Below the pieces are notes generated by a model. That model ran no database searches and had not been told where the DNA came from. It saw only the letters and a program-made list of their open reading frames with translations. Shown here one piece after another: positions 50,187 to 63,539 of a stretch of DNA of 64,000 nucleotides (position 1 is the first letter of the stretch; each line of letters starts with the position of its first letter). The stretch is taken from contig JAILWY010000008.1 in NCBI GenBank assembly GCA_022113835.1, positions 6,049,001-6,113,000 of the forward strand. Reading direction: 5' to 3'. Source of the DNA: Atopsyche davidsoni. Lineage: Eukaryota; Arthropoda; Insecta; Trichoptera; Hydrobiosidae. Made by a program: the position numbers and the translations under genes.

Positions 50187-53100
50187 TTATAATTTTTTTT
50201 CAATTTGTATAGATCTGTTAGACCCAACAGATGAACGACTTGTCTTCGAAGATACACTGTAGCTACTTCGCGGGGTTTCCATGGAGAAACAACTGGAAAA
50301 ATAAATCAAATAATACCATTTAAATATTTTTTTTATTTTTGCAAAAACGTTAGAAAATCAGGGAAGCCTTTCAATGCTACACCATCAATCCCCCATACAG
50401 ACAAAGCATTACCATTGCCTTGCAAATACGCCAACGAGTTCTCAGACTTAATTGATAAAATATATCTCGTAATATATTAAATATTAACGCAATAAATTAA
50501 ACAGAGAGGAATTGATAAGCTCGGGTCATATTTTATTTATAGGGTTCTCGTATTTGTAGATAATACTCTTAAAAATTATTAAGTTCACTTTGTGATCAGA
50601 TATGAGTGTTTTGAATATTTGATATTGCGTATTAATATAAATATAAGATAATCACGAATCATAAATACTATCAATAGTTTATAGGTTTTATTTATTAAAA
50701 AAAACCGTTGATATTTATCCAACAATGTCTGACTATCTACAAATAAATGTTTTCTCAAAACATCGAGATTACATGTTCAATTAAAAAACTAATATTTTTA
50801 AAAGTTCTTTTATACAAAAAAATCTCCCTTGAGAACATTTGTCAATTTTTAGGGAAGTGTTTATGAAATAAAAAGACTGAGCATACTCACTTTTAAACAT
50901 TTAATCAATCAATAAATATTAACACTCTTCCACTAAAAACTGAATTGTTAAAAAGTCGATGCGAAAATGCTCACTTGATCTGATTTCATAGGTCAGATTC
51001 TTTGCGCGATCAGGCCACAGGATTTTAAACATATTATCGTTCATATTTTTTTTATTGTATTGTCGATAAATGAAACGTACTAACCTGTTGTGTCTCAAAA
51101 GATGCTGGGGCTCTGTAAAGAAGTCCAGGCCTGACTTCTTCTGCATTCTCGTGCTGAGAGGAAGAGGGGATGAGAATTTTATTTCAGCAGGGTCAAACAA
51201 GTCCAAGGCAGAATATGGAGCCCCCTGAGCGACATGCAACCTCATCTGTGATAAATAAACAATAAAATTAATTAATATTCAGACAAAACGCAAAGCATAT
51301 TGAAAAATTCTCTTTTTTGATAGGTCACAATTTTTCGTGCAAAGAATCTGACCAATGAGGTCAGAGCTAATTGGTATTTGTATTATTATTAAAAAAATAT
51401 ATATTTATGAAGCGGAATATTTATATTCATGTAAGCAGGTAGTTATATGAAATAAGTAAAAAATTATAAAAAAATATGAGTGGCGAAAACCTTAAAGCAT
51501 CTCATATATATTATAAATATATTAAAAACGAAATAATTTTACCAATTAACTTTTTTAAAATTTAGATGATAGTCAATTAATACATTTTTTTTAATAGTAA
51601 ATTGGTATGGATCGAATTTTTTTCATTTTTTAGGATATGTCGTGTTGTTATATCTGTTACCTTTTCTTGCTTTGGACGTTGTTGAGCTAATTTTGTGTTG
51701 AGATCGTGTTTGACTCCAAACTTAGATATAAAATCTTTTTCAAGTATACCTGTTAGACCTTGAAGGCAATAAACAATCAAATTATTATTAAAAACAAAAA
51801 AAATACTACATTAGTCAAGTCGTTTAAATCAATTTCTAAATAATAGTCATAGACTCATTCGGTCTATAAAATAAATGTTCAAAATGTTGCAAATATTTCA
51901 GCATTGCTTTAATTGCGTAAAATTTATTCGCGTGAAAGACTCGAGCAAATAAATTAAAGCAATCCGACATTTTTTATTTTATTTTTGGTGGATTTTTACT
52001 GGCCAACTCACATGCGAAAATACAAACATTTTTATATAAAAGGCTGATGTTATTTTAATTGCTAATGATAGTGCTCACAATTAAATTTATTACCTACAAT
52101 CAATGTAATCATTGTTGAAGTACCTGCATTTTCCAAAAGTCCTTCCAAGCTTTGCATGTTGTCATATTCCAGGTTAGACAGGTAATTATCATGATCTGAA
52201 ATTACATCCGGGATACTCAGTTTGTCCATTCCCAACACTGATGATGATTTTGATGATGCTTTGTCTTCTGATGATGTTTCATATGGCAGAGGATCTTAAA
52301 TAAACGTCCGTAAAATTATTAATTACGCAAATGTATATTTTTTATAAGAATTCAAGAAATTAATACTGACTCATTCAATGTCAGTAGAAAATCACACTGT
52401 TGGTAATTTTAATCAAGGTAGTAAATTCATAAAAAAAATATGTTTATAGCTTATAACTATTATAGCTTATAACAGTTTAACAAATTGTCATTAAGCCACT
52501 GATAATTTTAACTTAATTCAAATAAATAAATCTTTGTAATTTAACTGCTGGCAAAGAAGTTACAAAAAAATATTTAAGTCTTTTAAAATTAAACAAGAAA
52601 TAAGTTACACCGTTTAAGCATTGAAAAAACAAAAATCTAATAATGATTGTCAATAGAAAGTTAAATGTCGGCTTGGTGTATGTAGGGCTTTAGTTCTTTG
52701 AAATTGATATTCTTTATGGTTTGTTTGTGTTTATGGTTTTCTGACGAAGTGATGGCAACAATAAAAGTAATAGTGTTATGTTGATAACAGTTGACAATAA
52801 AGTTGAATTGATTGTGTGTATAAAGAAATCGTGAAAATGTGATGTGATGTGAAAAATAAAACTTTATAGAATTACAAAACCTTCTTCTAAAAATAAAGTG
52901 CTCTAAAAATAAAGTGCTCTAAATTTGAGGGAAATGAAGTAATGGAAATTAATATAGAGTAAGTTAATTATAGTTTTTTAAATAGTACTCATTTAGAATC
53001 ACATTGAACGTCTCATTGCATCAAATATTCTGATTGATAATCATATGAAAACATCTAGAAATCTGAGAGCAGTTATAAATAGTATTCCGCTGGAGTTAGC

Positions 53101-56100
53101 GCTTGTGGGCTAGTTTGTGTTTAATAGTTAGAGCGTTTGCTCTCCAACTATTGTACCCAGGTTTTGAATTTGATGCAGTAGCAATTATTTTTATGTCTAT
53201 AAAAAATTATATATTGTCTCCAAGTTGAAAGGGAAAAAAACACATATGAGAAGTAATGTTCCGATCTGAGTGGGTAGAGCAAAATTAAAATATATAGATT
53301 TCACTTTGAGTTGGTTACCGATGTGATATTGATCATTATCCCACAGAGAAGGTTTACGTGGCCTGTGTGCTTTATCAGGCGGAGGGAGCAGGTCTTCTGC
53401 GGCCACCGACGATACGCTACTGTAATCTATGATGACGTTTTCCTTTTTGGCAGGTGTCCACTCTTCAATTTTTATGACAGCGAGATAGTTACAGCACGTT
53501 ACCACGATCTCTGGTCTCATCCATCTGTTGTATTCTCTGAAATCGAAACATAACAAAAACTCATATCTTCTATTTACTTTGCGGAGCATGTTACTGTCGA
53601 ATATCGAACATATTTATACCACCCTTGGATAGAGGATAAAATGTTTTTACAATAAATCTCAACTATAAATTGTCAGTTTGTTTATGGCTGGTGTCTGATA
53701 TCTTTATTTTGAAAAATACTATTTAGTCTCTAAGATCATGTTAGACATTAAAACTCAATTCAATTACAAAATTATAAAACTTAAATTTAATATTTTAAAG
53801 CATACTACATGTGACATCTGTTTTCTTAGCTAACAAAATATGATTCAAGTTTCTATTCGAGTCAATAGATGACAGGCATACGAGGTTCAGCATAAATTTT
53901 AATAATTATTATAATTTTTTAGTTTCTGTTACTTACGTCATATTATTAGCCATTGAATCATCTTTATTTAAGTCATTATCTTTTTCGCTAGCAATAGGAT
54001 CGTCATACTTTAGGACGATTCCATCTTCAAGTGTCATTTTTGAGCTCCTTCGGCTCTGGAGTTGTGGAATGGAGACTCTCCTCTTGTACGGCGGTGCTAG
54101 TGCATCTTCCACATTCGTCTTCTTCCGCGCTGGTCCAGAATAAATGGACTGAACTCCAAACTGGATCAGTTTCCCTAGGATACCAAATGATGGAAACCTT
54201 ACGGGCACTGATTGGAGGCATACTTGATCAAGTATATCCCAAAATTTTAACACCTAAAATAAAATTAAATAATAACCCTTTTTTTTACTAACAATCACAC
54301 TTTTAGTTGGAAAACTCTGCTTGAAGACGCCAACTGAGCATGTTGCAATAAATGTGTGAACATCATTAAATACTTCTTTTAACTCACCCCACTTTTGTTG
54401 AAGCTCACGATGACCTTGTTGTGAGCCAGGACGACCAAGTCTAACACCGGGCAGTTCTGTGCTGGAAAAATGGCCGTCGGTTTGTTAGGAAGAACTGGCT
54501 CCCAAATTCGAATGACTCCGTCGCTGCTTCCGGTAGCAAGAAGTCCCAAGCTCTCGGAAAAGTGGAAACAAGATATTCCCTATGGTTAAAAGTAAGTGGC
54601 ACAATTATTTTCAATATTCATTCTTTGTACCTACAATCATTGTGAGAATGAATAATTTTATAATTTGTTCGTCATTAGATCAAATCACTGTACAAGACAT
54701 CAGCTGACTTGTCTGTGCATTTTATTGTATACGTAATATGCAATGTGATATCGATGGTTTCAATAAATTATGTGGACGATCCCCGGGTTGGCATAAAGCA
54801 TTTGTTTAAAGATGTTGGGGCGTTTAATTCATCTAGAGATGCCAAAGAACAAAGGAAAGACTGTACGAACATGAAATGCCCGTATGCATATTTTAAAACA
54901 TTGATCCATGTTTTTAGTTTTTTTACATAAATTATTTATTTTGAATTCAATATACAAAACTTTAAATTCATAATCTACTACATTCACAGATAAAAATATA
55001 ATTATAATGTTTAAAGTATTCAAGCGTTCATTAGTCTAGTTTGAAAAAAACGTCTTAAATTATATTTACCCTCGGGACTTTGAAAACGTAAGGCTCCAGG
55101 ATTCCCATCCTATGTCTGATGATGAGAGATGCGCTCGGGTCGTTGGAACATGACACAATAGTATCATTGTGCCTCAAGTAAGATATTCTCTTCACCGAGC
55201 GAGAGTGCAGTCGCCTGTGAACTTTAATCTCACAGTAAGATTCTTGCAGAATACACTGTAGATCCTGCATAGATAAATAAATACTCAAATATCAAATATC
55301 TAGATGTCTGAAATTCTATTTATTTGCAGTTTGAAGTTGGCACTTGTGGATTTCCCATAGTTTATCAAGCCACTTTTTCACTTGGGGTTGGGTCGTATAA
55401 GGCCCATAGCGGTGGTCGTGGCGAATAACATGAGGTTAAAAATGAATAACTCACCCATGTTTTGTACTGTGTATGAATTTTATTGCTTGGTAACTAGTAT
55501 GACTTACGATCCAGAAGTAATTGTTGAGTTTCTCCTGAATTTTTTTGTGGAACAAGCTTACTCTAGGTTGCTTGAAGGTGATGACAGTAAGGCTTCCTTG
55601 GTCATCACCCATCACCAGGTACGATTTGCTGATTTTACTTTTTGAAGGACAGTACGCAAGACTCTGAAATAAAAAATAGATAAAGCATTTTATGGCAAAG
55701 CTGATATTATATGATAATTTCTTATTCTTACCGTTGTGATGTAAGTAAATCCGGTAATAAGAAATGTTGCAACATGGCAAAGGGTGGATGCTTCATAAAT
55801 CATCATACTTCTATCAGAAGCCGTCATGACAATAGTCTTTGAATCCTAAAAAATTATTATTTGTATGTATTTTTCGATATTTAGAAATCTCAATCTCTTT
55901 TCTTCTAACAGCGTGATAAGTTTCTGCTATCACTATTGGAAGAATCGATGTACTATAATTTTTATTACTATGTACTCTCTTGAGTATCTTAAGGTTGATA
56001 AATGAAGACAAATTGCATAATATTGAATAGGCTTTGAAAAAATTACTTATATTGTGTCCTCTGCATGAAAAATGCTGTTCAATCACCGTTTAGAGTTACT

Positions 56101-58121
56101 TACCTTGGACAACGCGCTGCATCGGTTTTAATGTTTTAATTAAACTGACTTGTTTTTAGTATGTGAAATAGATTTAAATAAAGATTAGTTATTTTGTGTA
56201 CTTATATTACAACACTAATAAACAATAATAATATTAATATGAGAAATATCTTTCAACTTGCATTAGTGCTTCAATGGCCATGACAATTTACATATGCCAC
56301 GAGGGTGAGGGCACACAATAGCTGGGGTTATTAAAATGGTAATAACCTCTAAGTAAATTGCAGCCGTTATCCACATATCTCTCACTCTTCTGCTGACTCC
56401 TGTTCTGTTGAAGAACACGTCGTACTCCATGAATAGCTTGAACTTTCCATTGTAAATGCCCACTTTTCCGTGCCTCGATATGACAGCATAACAAAAAAAC
56501 TCTTCAGTTTCAATTGACAAAACGAACGAGACAGATTCTTTCTGGAAAAGATAATATAAGTTGAACGTAATTTTATTTTGAGATTTTGACTAAACATTTT
56601 AGTTGCTGCAATTTCAGTGTGACCTTGCAATGCTGTATTTCCATAATATTAATTCCATCCTTTTCAACGGGCGTCCATCCATCTAAAATGTTTCTCGTTC
56701 TTTCTTCTCCTATTTCTAGTAATTTGTCCATCATTTCCTCCCACCATATGTAACCAGATTTGTCTGTGTCCAGCATTTGAAACATCTTTGAGGATTCGCT
56801 AGAATATCTGGTATGTCCTGTAAATCAAAGATATGCATAATATCACTGTCTATCAACGTCGTCTTATTGAGGACTTTTTTCACTCTCTTGTGCATTAAGC
56901 TACGTTAATTGATTTTGAGGTTAGGTTCAACTTTTCTAAACCTAAGAAACTAATGTAAATATAATGAGTTTCATTCATTCAGTATAATGTGACTATGTAT
57001 TGAATATTGATTTTATCGTTTACTAGGAAAGATCACGACTCTTCCAACCATCACAGATATTTTTACATTACTCTGAATGATGCTCACTTATATTCGATGA
57101 GCAACAATCTTTGCGTTAATAATTTTTTAACTACCGTCATTTGAATCTTAATTACAGGAAAATGTCTTTTGAAAAAATTACTTTTTCCAATAAAATACTC
57201 AACATGACGTGGGGAAGGAAAAAAAAGCTATTAATAATAAAACTTTCTAATAAAATGAAATGAACATTGTGATCTTTGATACGAGTAATTGCTTTGTGGT
57301 CCCAAATGGAGTGCTATAATTTTTGTGGCAAGGCAAGCTCATTTGGACTTAAAATAAATTTATTATGAAAAGACACGGACTCCTTAGTGCCACGGTGCCA
57401 TCTTAAATATTCAGATGAAACCAGGGTTTTGAATGCCATATTGATATATTTTACCAAAGATCACACTGATGGCCTTCTCAAATTCTTCTTTGTCAATAAA
57501 CAGAGTTCGCTTTTCACGATGGGCATAATTGTCGTTCGGTATGATGACTTCTGCAAAGTCCTCTTCGTATTTATGAAAGTATTTTCGGAGCTTCAGCAGA
57601 GCCTTTGTGTCCAGCCTCCAAAGAAGCTTGCTGCTGCTCCTGTCGCTATCATCGTAACTGGAAATATCATGGAATTGAATGTTTTTGAGGATAAGTACTG
57701 CAACTGTGTAACTTATATTTAAAAATAGGGAAAAAAATTGAAATTTTCACCGGGTGCAGTTGATTTCGATGTTCGTAAACAAGATTATTTCCTTATTATG
57801 TTTTTGTTATATTTTTTACTGTTTATTTTCAAACAGTGCATTATTTTATTGTAATGTTATACTATACAGAATTAGATAAATAATTCAGTACAAATCACAA
57901 ATAATAGTTTATACAGATTTTTGTAAAGTGATCAATAGTTCCCATATCCTGAACAATGAATTCCGACGTATCAAATCAAAATTCTATGAAAATAATTACT
58001 TCATGCAGGTTCTTTTGATCAGAAGTGCCAATCTAAATATTAAGTGTCCGATATCTCACCTCTCATAGGACGGTCCTGGCGAATTCAACGCACTATATTG
58101 GATTAACGACTCTTCTGCCAT
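50187..58121 (-). CDS. EF-hand/WD40 repeat protein, WDR64/WD-on-Y type (793 aa, 14 exons)
   Basis: Exons, 5' to 3': 58060-58121, 57455-57657, 56624-56817, 56347-56541, 55732-55845, 55508-55663, 55070-55264, 54388-54579, 53937-54253, 53319-53536, 52124-52294, 51661-51758, 51085-51245, 50187-50292. The 2382 nt are in phase. After an acidic N-terminus comes one canonical EF-hand loop at about 105-116 (DTDKSGYIWWEE). WD40 blades follow from about 154 to 455 (GKVGIYNG, SDRSMMIYE, GDDQGSLTVI, GSSDGVIRIW, LKFWDI). The last 250 residues are polar, without clear WD repeats, and end Ser-rich. EF-hand followed by WD40 is the layout of WDR49, WDR64 and the fly Y-linked WDY, linked to testis and cilia. 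Those proteins usually have two propellers; here the second seems lost. Most donors are canonical, but GTTATT (56346) and GTCACA (56623) are weak. Confidence 0.87.
53100..53200 (+). repeat. tRNA-derived SINE fragment in a WD40-gene intron
   Basis: 'aatagttagagcgtttgctctccaactattgtacccaggttttgaatttgatgcagtagcaa' has a tRNA-like A-box region, an anticodon-arm-like middle, a decayed B box and the gcagtagca word of the 29315 copy. It lies just downstream of exon 10 in the genomic plus direction. Confidence 0.45.
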
Positions 58122-58369
58122 ATTGATGAATTATTTAAACTTTTTTAATTTGCAGAAACTTTTTTTTGTGCAACTGAAACGATTGTGCGATTTCTAGGTT
58201 TTTAATTACTCTTATAGATGTTGGATTGAGCCTTCATCGTGGAGTGTGGACTGTTATTTGTTATATTATCGTTACTAGGGACCAACAAGTATCACAACAG
58301 TTATATTTTGTTTGATCGATATTTTCGACGTTTATGTTTTACAATATAAAAGATAGATGGATAAATTAG

Positions 58370-58440
58370 ATAGGTAGATTAGATAGATAGATAGATAGAT
58401 AGAGAGATAGATAGAAAGATAGACTGATAGGCAAATAGAC
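58370..58440. repeat. (GATA)n microsatellite
   Basis: About 15 imperfect GATA/TAGA units ('agatagatagatagatagag'), grading into the TA tracts that follow. Confidence 0.85.
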
Positions 58441-58499
58441 CTACAGATATACAGACAAGCATTGACATGCATTGACGTGCATTGATGGGCTTTGACATA

Positions 58500-58960
<461 letters not shown>

Positions 58961-59374
58961 AGTATATACATGTATATTTTAGCCTCTGCTAATATAATAG
59001 CTAGGCCAGCTTCGACATACATCGAATGACAAGGAACAATACCTTTTCTAATTACGGACATTGACAACTCCAATTTGACGGCAAGACCTCGAACGACAGT
59101 TTTACGACATTTTTGACATTGTGGAAATGACTTTATAATGGATAATTATTATATTCAACAATTGTCTGAATTTGTGAGCGCATGAAGATGTCCTTTCCAA
59201 TTTCCGATAAGGTCGCACGCGTTAATTCATTGCCACGATCTCCGGAAGTTGTGATCTTGACATTGAGGTGATGAATTCAACATTCAGCTGGAAACCGAGG
59301 CGAATAAACTCTTTTTCGATATAATGACTTGGCAATCAAAACTATTTTGTGAAGAATGAAATGTACTGAAATCA

Positions 59375-59600
59375 TTTTCTTTGTATCCGTTTACGATAGC
59401 CATAAATTTTTCGCGACACATGACAAGGAAGCGGTATGAAAAAAACGCAAAACACATCCTCTTTTTGACCTTCGATCTTTCCTTGCATTATCATCTGAAG
59501 GTATTCTATGCTTTTTTGGTAATTACAGCCGAGCACTGTCCTTCCCATAATATCACTAACACGCTTGTGATGGCAACTATGCGCGTCCATGGTGTTTAAA
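59375..59600 (-). mobile_element. LINE C-terminal remnant
   Basis: The minus-strand frame reads DIMGRTVLG..YLQMIMQGKIEGQKE, resembling the GHIxR..LLQLIxQGKxEGK block of the LINE at 49150 (YIGHIF..LKLIFQGKTEGKKG). The similarity is short and the flanks have decayed. Confidence 0.5.
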
Positions 59601-60214
59601 CCAATACCATCATATCATATAATTTTTTCAATATTTTCAACTTAAACTTACCTCTTAATCACAAAAAAATATCCAAAATAAAGGGATGCTACTGACTAAT
59701 TGCATATCGGATAAAACCCCGTCTTTTGTCAACTCATCGCCTCACATTCATGGTTTTACACCTTTAGATTATGAAGCTTGTTGAATTGCCATCGGCGTGA
59801 GTAAAACACAGCTCAATCAAATAGCTGTGTAATACTCGTATAATTTAAAGTTCCCCAAAGATCTAGCAATTAACTATTCACAGCCGGCTGGGTACGGATC
59901 CACGTGTATGATATCGCTTGCAACAAACACCTGCCTCATCTCAGTTCCCCGGTGCTTCTCCTCACTTGTGGCCATTGGCATGACACCGAAAGAGAAAGCA
60001 CTATCCCTGTCCCATTAAATTTTTTTCAGTCGCGAAGCCTCATCTGCATTATACACCGGAAACGCCGATATCACTCATATTTTTATGACTGACAACAAAT
60101 CAACAAATTTCCATTTTTTTCGATTAAATTCACTCATGCAACAAGTCGGAAACAGCCGCTATTGCTATCGATCGCTCCCAACCGCTTGCTCACCCCCGTC
60201 CACGTATTTTCATA

Positions 60215-60490
60215 TTTAATAGGCTTCTCGTTCAGGCTGTCCGAGTTGGGATGCAACACAGTGAAATAACATATTTCTGCGAGCAGAAGCCTCCCGTGTT
60301 GGGTAGGGCGCCGCGTGGGATACTCGGCTGCTTCGGCTTCGGTTGCTGACCCTGAGACGGGCGCCGCACCGGCCGGGTAATTTATTACAAACAACAGGCC
60401 ACGCGGCGGGATCGGAACCAGCGCCCGTGGAGTGATGTCTGATTATGATAATTTGCACCACTCCGCGAAACACCGGTCATTGAATCCAAT
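60215..60490 (-). repeat. GC-rich SINE-like segment
   Basis: On the minus strand 'GCGGAGTGGTGCAAATTATC' and, about 40 bases later, 'GGCGCTGGTTCCGATCCCGCCGCG' look like the A- and B-box parts of a tRNA-derived head (B box with one extra C). A GC-rich body follows. Its terminal limits were not defined. Confidence 0.4.
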
Positions 60491-60711
60491 TGTTTAAATT
60501 GTTTGATTTGTATACGCACAGGGGGTTCCGGCTCGAGCGGGCCAACGAATATGCGTAGCCAAATGGCTAGAAGATTACAACCATTTTGTAATTCGTAAGC
60601 ACTTCCGTTTTTTCCTTCGAACGCTTCTTCGCCCTTTGAAAGACAAAGGCGCTCAGTAACAAAAATATTGTACAAATTAAACTAGGCTCCCAAGCTGTGT
60701 CCACATGTGCT

Positions 60712-60751
60712 TTCTACGTTTCAGTGCCGGTGCCGAAGCTTCCTTCAGAGC
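60712..60751 (-). ncRNA. Hammerhead-ribozyme-like motif, variant
   Basis: The minus strand reads CTGAAGG, AGCTTCGG-CA-CCGGCACT, GAAAC, GT. The GAAAC box is intact. The last A of the first box is G. Stem II pairs AG..TCGG with CCGG..CT around a two-base internal loop. It is more diverged in stem II than the other copies. Confidence 0.35.
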
Positions 60752-62040
60752 TCTTCACACACATGTCTTATACATATACCAGCACAGTAAAATGATGCCA
60801 CTACTGTTGACTAGTTTTGTTTTAAGCCCTGTTTTAATCTTGTGTTTGTTACATTGCTTCTTTCTAAAAACGTTAAAATAATATAAGATTTTGCTGAGTA
60901 TAGGCTTAGTAAAGGTGTATATAAAATAAGTGGCCGGAATATTTCTCGGCTAGTTAGTTGCGAACCACCCGGTACACGGAGTTAGGAATCTTCACGGTGT
61001 GTGCTTGCAATTACTAAGTGTCTTCTCTATTATTCCCTGCTTAGTTAGCCTTATACATGTGGTCACCGATCAGAGCGTTACGGGAATACCTCGGTACAGT
61101 CGTTGGCGCCGTGGAACCTTCAAGGGACCATGATGATGAAGAACTGTTTCCTTCCATGTGGTAAGGCAGCAACGGTATCAAACCATCGTACCCACAAAAA
61201 GCTTTTCAGTATTCAATATTTGTAATCAATAAATTGAAAGGCTTTTGTGTTATCATGAACGACACATGCTACCGAATAATTGAGTGCTGCTTCGGTTGCT
61301 TTTTTTTTTGCTGCTGCCAGTCCTTCTGTGTCTATTCCCATCGTATTTTATATTAACACAGTCCCGGCTCGAAATTTATTATTTTTCCTCGCAGCATAAG
61401 AGGTTTTTGCAATAATATTTTCATGAATATTTTTATTATATCTGCATACATTCTTAAATATATTTATGTGTAAGAATTGAGTGGATTTTTGTGTTTTATA
61501 AAAGAACTTACAAATAATATCGAAAAGTATATAATTAAGAGCGTATGGATAACTGTTATATACACGACACTGTTTTGATTTTTATTTTTCGAAATTGAAG
61601 CCTTTTATTCATATTTTAATTTTAAAAAACGTTGGGTATATCATGTGTAAAAATATAATGCCTTTGAAAAAAAATAAGTACAAAAAAACTTATATAATAA
61701 AAAAATTATTAAGATTTAAAACAAAATACTCTACCAAGTTAGTAAAGTTGTTTCTTTATTACTTCGTTTACAGGAAAGTGGGCTCGGAAATAATATAAAG
61801 ACACACGTGTGCTCTGTCCTCTCGTTTTATGCTGACTGAGGCTAGGTGCTTATTGCTGATCATTAACATACATGTATAAAGTTATGCGTGCCATTAATTC
61901 CAAAAAAATGTACATAACGCATGTTATATATTTTTTATTATCATTTGTAGCATTCCTCTAGAGTTTTATTGCTATTTTCTTTATATTTTTTTTTTGTATT
62001 TATGAAATTTTGGTCGGACATGTGTGTGGATTTCATTATA
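60752..62040. other. AT-rich stretch without a supported gene
   Basis: Part of 60940-61260 is less AT-rich ('tggcgccgtggaaccttcaagggacc') and may be transposon-derived. No frame or motif is defensible. From 61400 it is AT-rich, with short Lys/Ile frames only. Confidence 0.35.
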
Positions 62041-62059
62041 ATAGAAATATGGAATGGAT

Positions 62060-63115
62060 AGAAATATATAAGATAAAATGGTCACCAACCTGCTGTGAGC
62101 AGAGGCACCAGAAGAATGCAACTACAATGCAATTAAAAACGACTGAAAAACGTGTAATAAAGTACCGTGTAAATCAGGGGAGAGACGTATTTGTATCTTT
62201 GAGGCATAGTAAACTTATTAATTTATTATTACATACATCAGATGCTATATTGATTGTTTTGTATAATGTGGCCTAAGAAGAGACCTAACTTCTCATTTTT
62301 TCATTTTTCGAAACAATTACCGCCGATTACGAAGGCCAAATAAGTGGAACTGGCCCAGGATAGAAATATATTCTATTAAATAGTCACCAACCTGCTATGA
62401 GCAGAGGCACCAGAACATGAACAACTTGTAATAAGGTACCGCGTAAATCGAGGGAGAGGTGTATTTGTATCTCTGAGGCATAGTGAGCTTATTAATTTAT
62501 TATCACATACTTCAGATGCTATATTGATTGTTTCGTATAATGTTAAACCTTACTTTTCATTCTTTCATTTTTCGAAACACTTACAGCTGATTATCAAAGG
62601 CAATACGAAAGGAAAAAAAAAGCACCGGAAGGCCGAATAAGTGAAACTGGCCCAGGATAGAAATATATTCGATAAAATAGCCACCAACTTGCTATGAGCA
62701 GAGGCACTAGAACATGACTAGAAGATGAACAATGTGTAATAAAGTACCGCGTAAATCGAGGGAGAGGTGTATTTGTGTCTTTGAGGCATAGTAAGCTTAT
62801 TAATTATTTATAACATACGTCACATGCTCGTATAATGCTTGTATAATGTTAAACATTACTTTTCATTCTTTCATTTTTCGAAACACTTACAGCTGATTAT
62901 CAAAGGCAATACGAAAGGAAAAAAAAAGCACCGGAAGGCCAAATAAGTGAAACTGGCCCAGGATAGAAATATATTCGATAAAATAGCCACCAACTTGCTA
63001 TGAGCAGAGGCACCAGAACATGAACAACGTGCAATAAGGTACCGCGTAAATCGAGGGAGAGGTGTATTTGTATCTCTGAGGCACAGTGAGCTTATTAATT
63101 TATTATCACACACAT
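62060..63115 (+). repeat. Tandem ~300-bp satellite derived from a LINE 3' end
   Basis: Units start at about 62060, 62362, 62659 and 62965 (spacing 302, 297, 306). Each opens 'agaaatatat..ata..atgg/agccaccaac' and continues 'gagcagaggcaccagaa', 'aagtaccgcgtaaatcgagg' and 'gaggcatagt.a.cttattaa'. The unit start encodes LAQDRNIFDKIATNLL then stop, equivalent to the C-terminus of the LINE fragment at 15710 (AQDRYAFDEMVTNLM). The first unit is the most diverged, and the fourth stops early at about 63115. Confidence 0.8.
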
Positions 63116-63299
63116 CAGATTCGAAGCGGAATTGTCGTGAGACTTCGGTATACGCAGTCTCACGGAGGCGAGAACGTGCCCGGCCAGTCTCGGCGGTGAC
63201 TCGGCGCTTCGGGATGGCCCCCGCCTTATCTGCCATCTCCGCCTCGGACGCGAGTTGCTTGATCTCCGGCGCGGCAAATCCGCTCGTGACAACTTCCAA

Positions 63300-63402
63300 A
63301 AAGGAATCATATTCAAAAAAGGAACGGCATTCAAAAAAGGAACGGCATTCAAAAAAGGAACGGCATTCAAAAAAGGAACGATATTCAAAAAAGGAACGAT
63401 TT
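63300..63402. repeat. 18-bp minisatellite
   Basis: Six near-perfect tandem copies of 'cattcaaaaaaggaacgg', ending in a poly(A) tract at 63403. The unit is a multiple of three, so it gives repeated SKKERH (plus) or FFECRS-type (minus) frames. No promoter or other exon supports a protein. Confidence 0.9.
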
Positions 63403-63539
63403 AAAAAAAAAAAAAAACGTTTGAATTTCGAACATCGGCTTTTTGCTCGGTGGACTCCCGTTATACACTTTTTTTTTAGCAAGTGTGCTTATAAGCAATA
63501 CATCGCGCCACCATCTTACAGGGACGCCGTTGGCTAGAT

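Noticed and set aside
56100..56145. Possible extra WD40-gene exon ending in 'gttgtccaag' plus gtaagt donor
   Set aside because: No acceptor gives an open frame that fits both neighbours, and the exons at 56347 and 55845 join directly in phase 0.
62871..63482. 203-codon minus frame
   Set aside because: It runs through the minisatellite and the end of the satellite array; no family resemblance, likely open by repeat structure.
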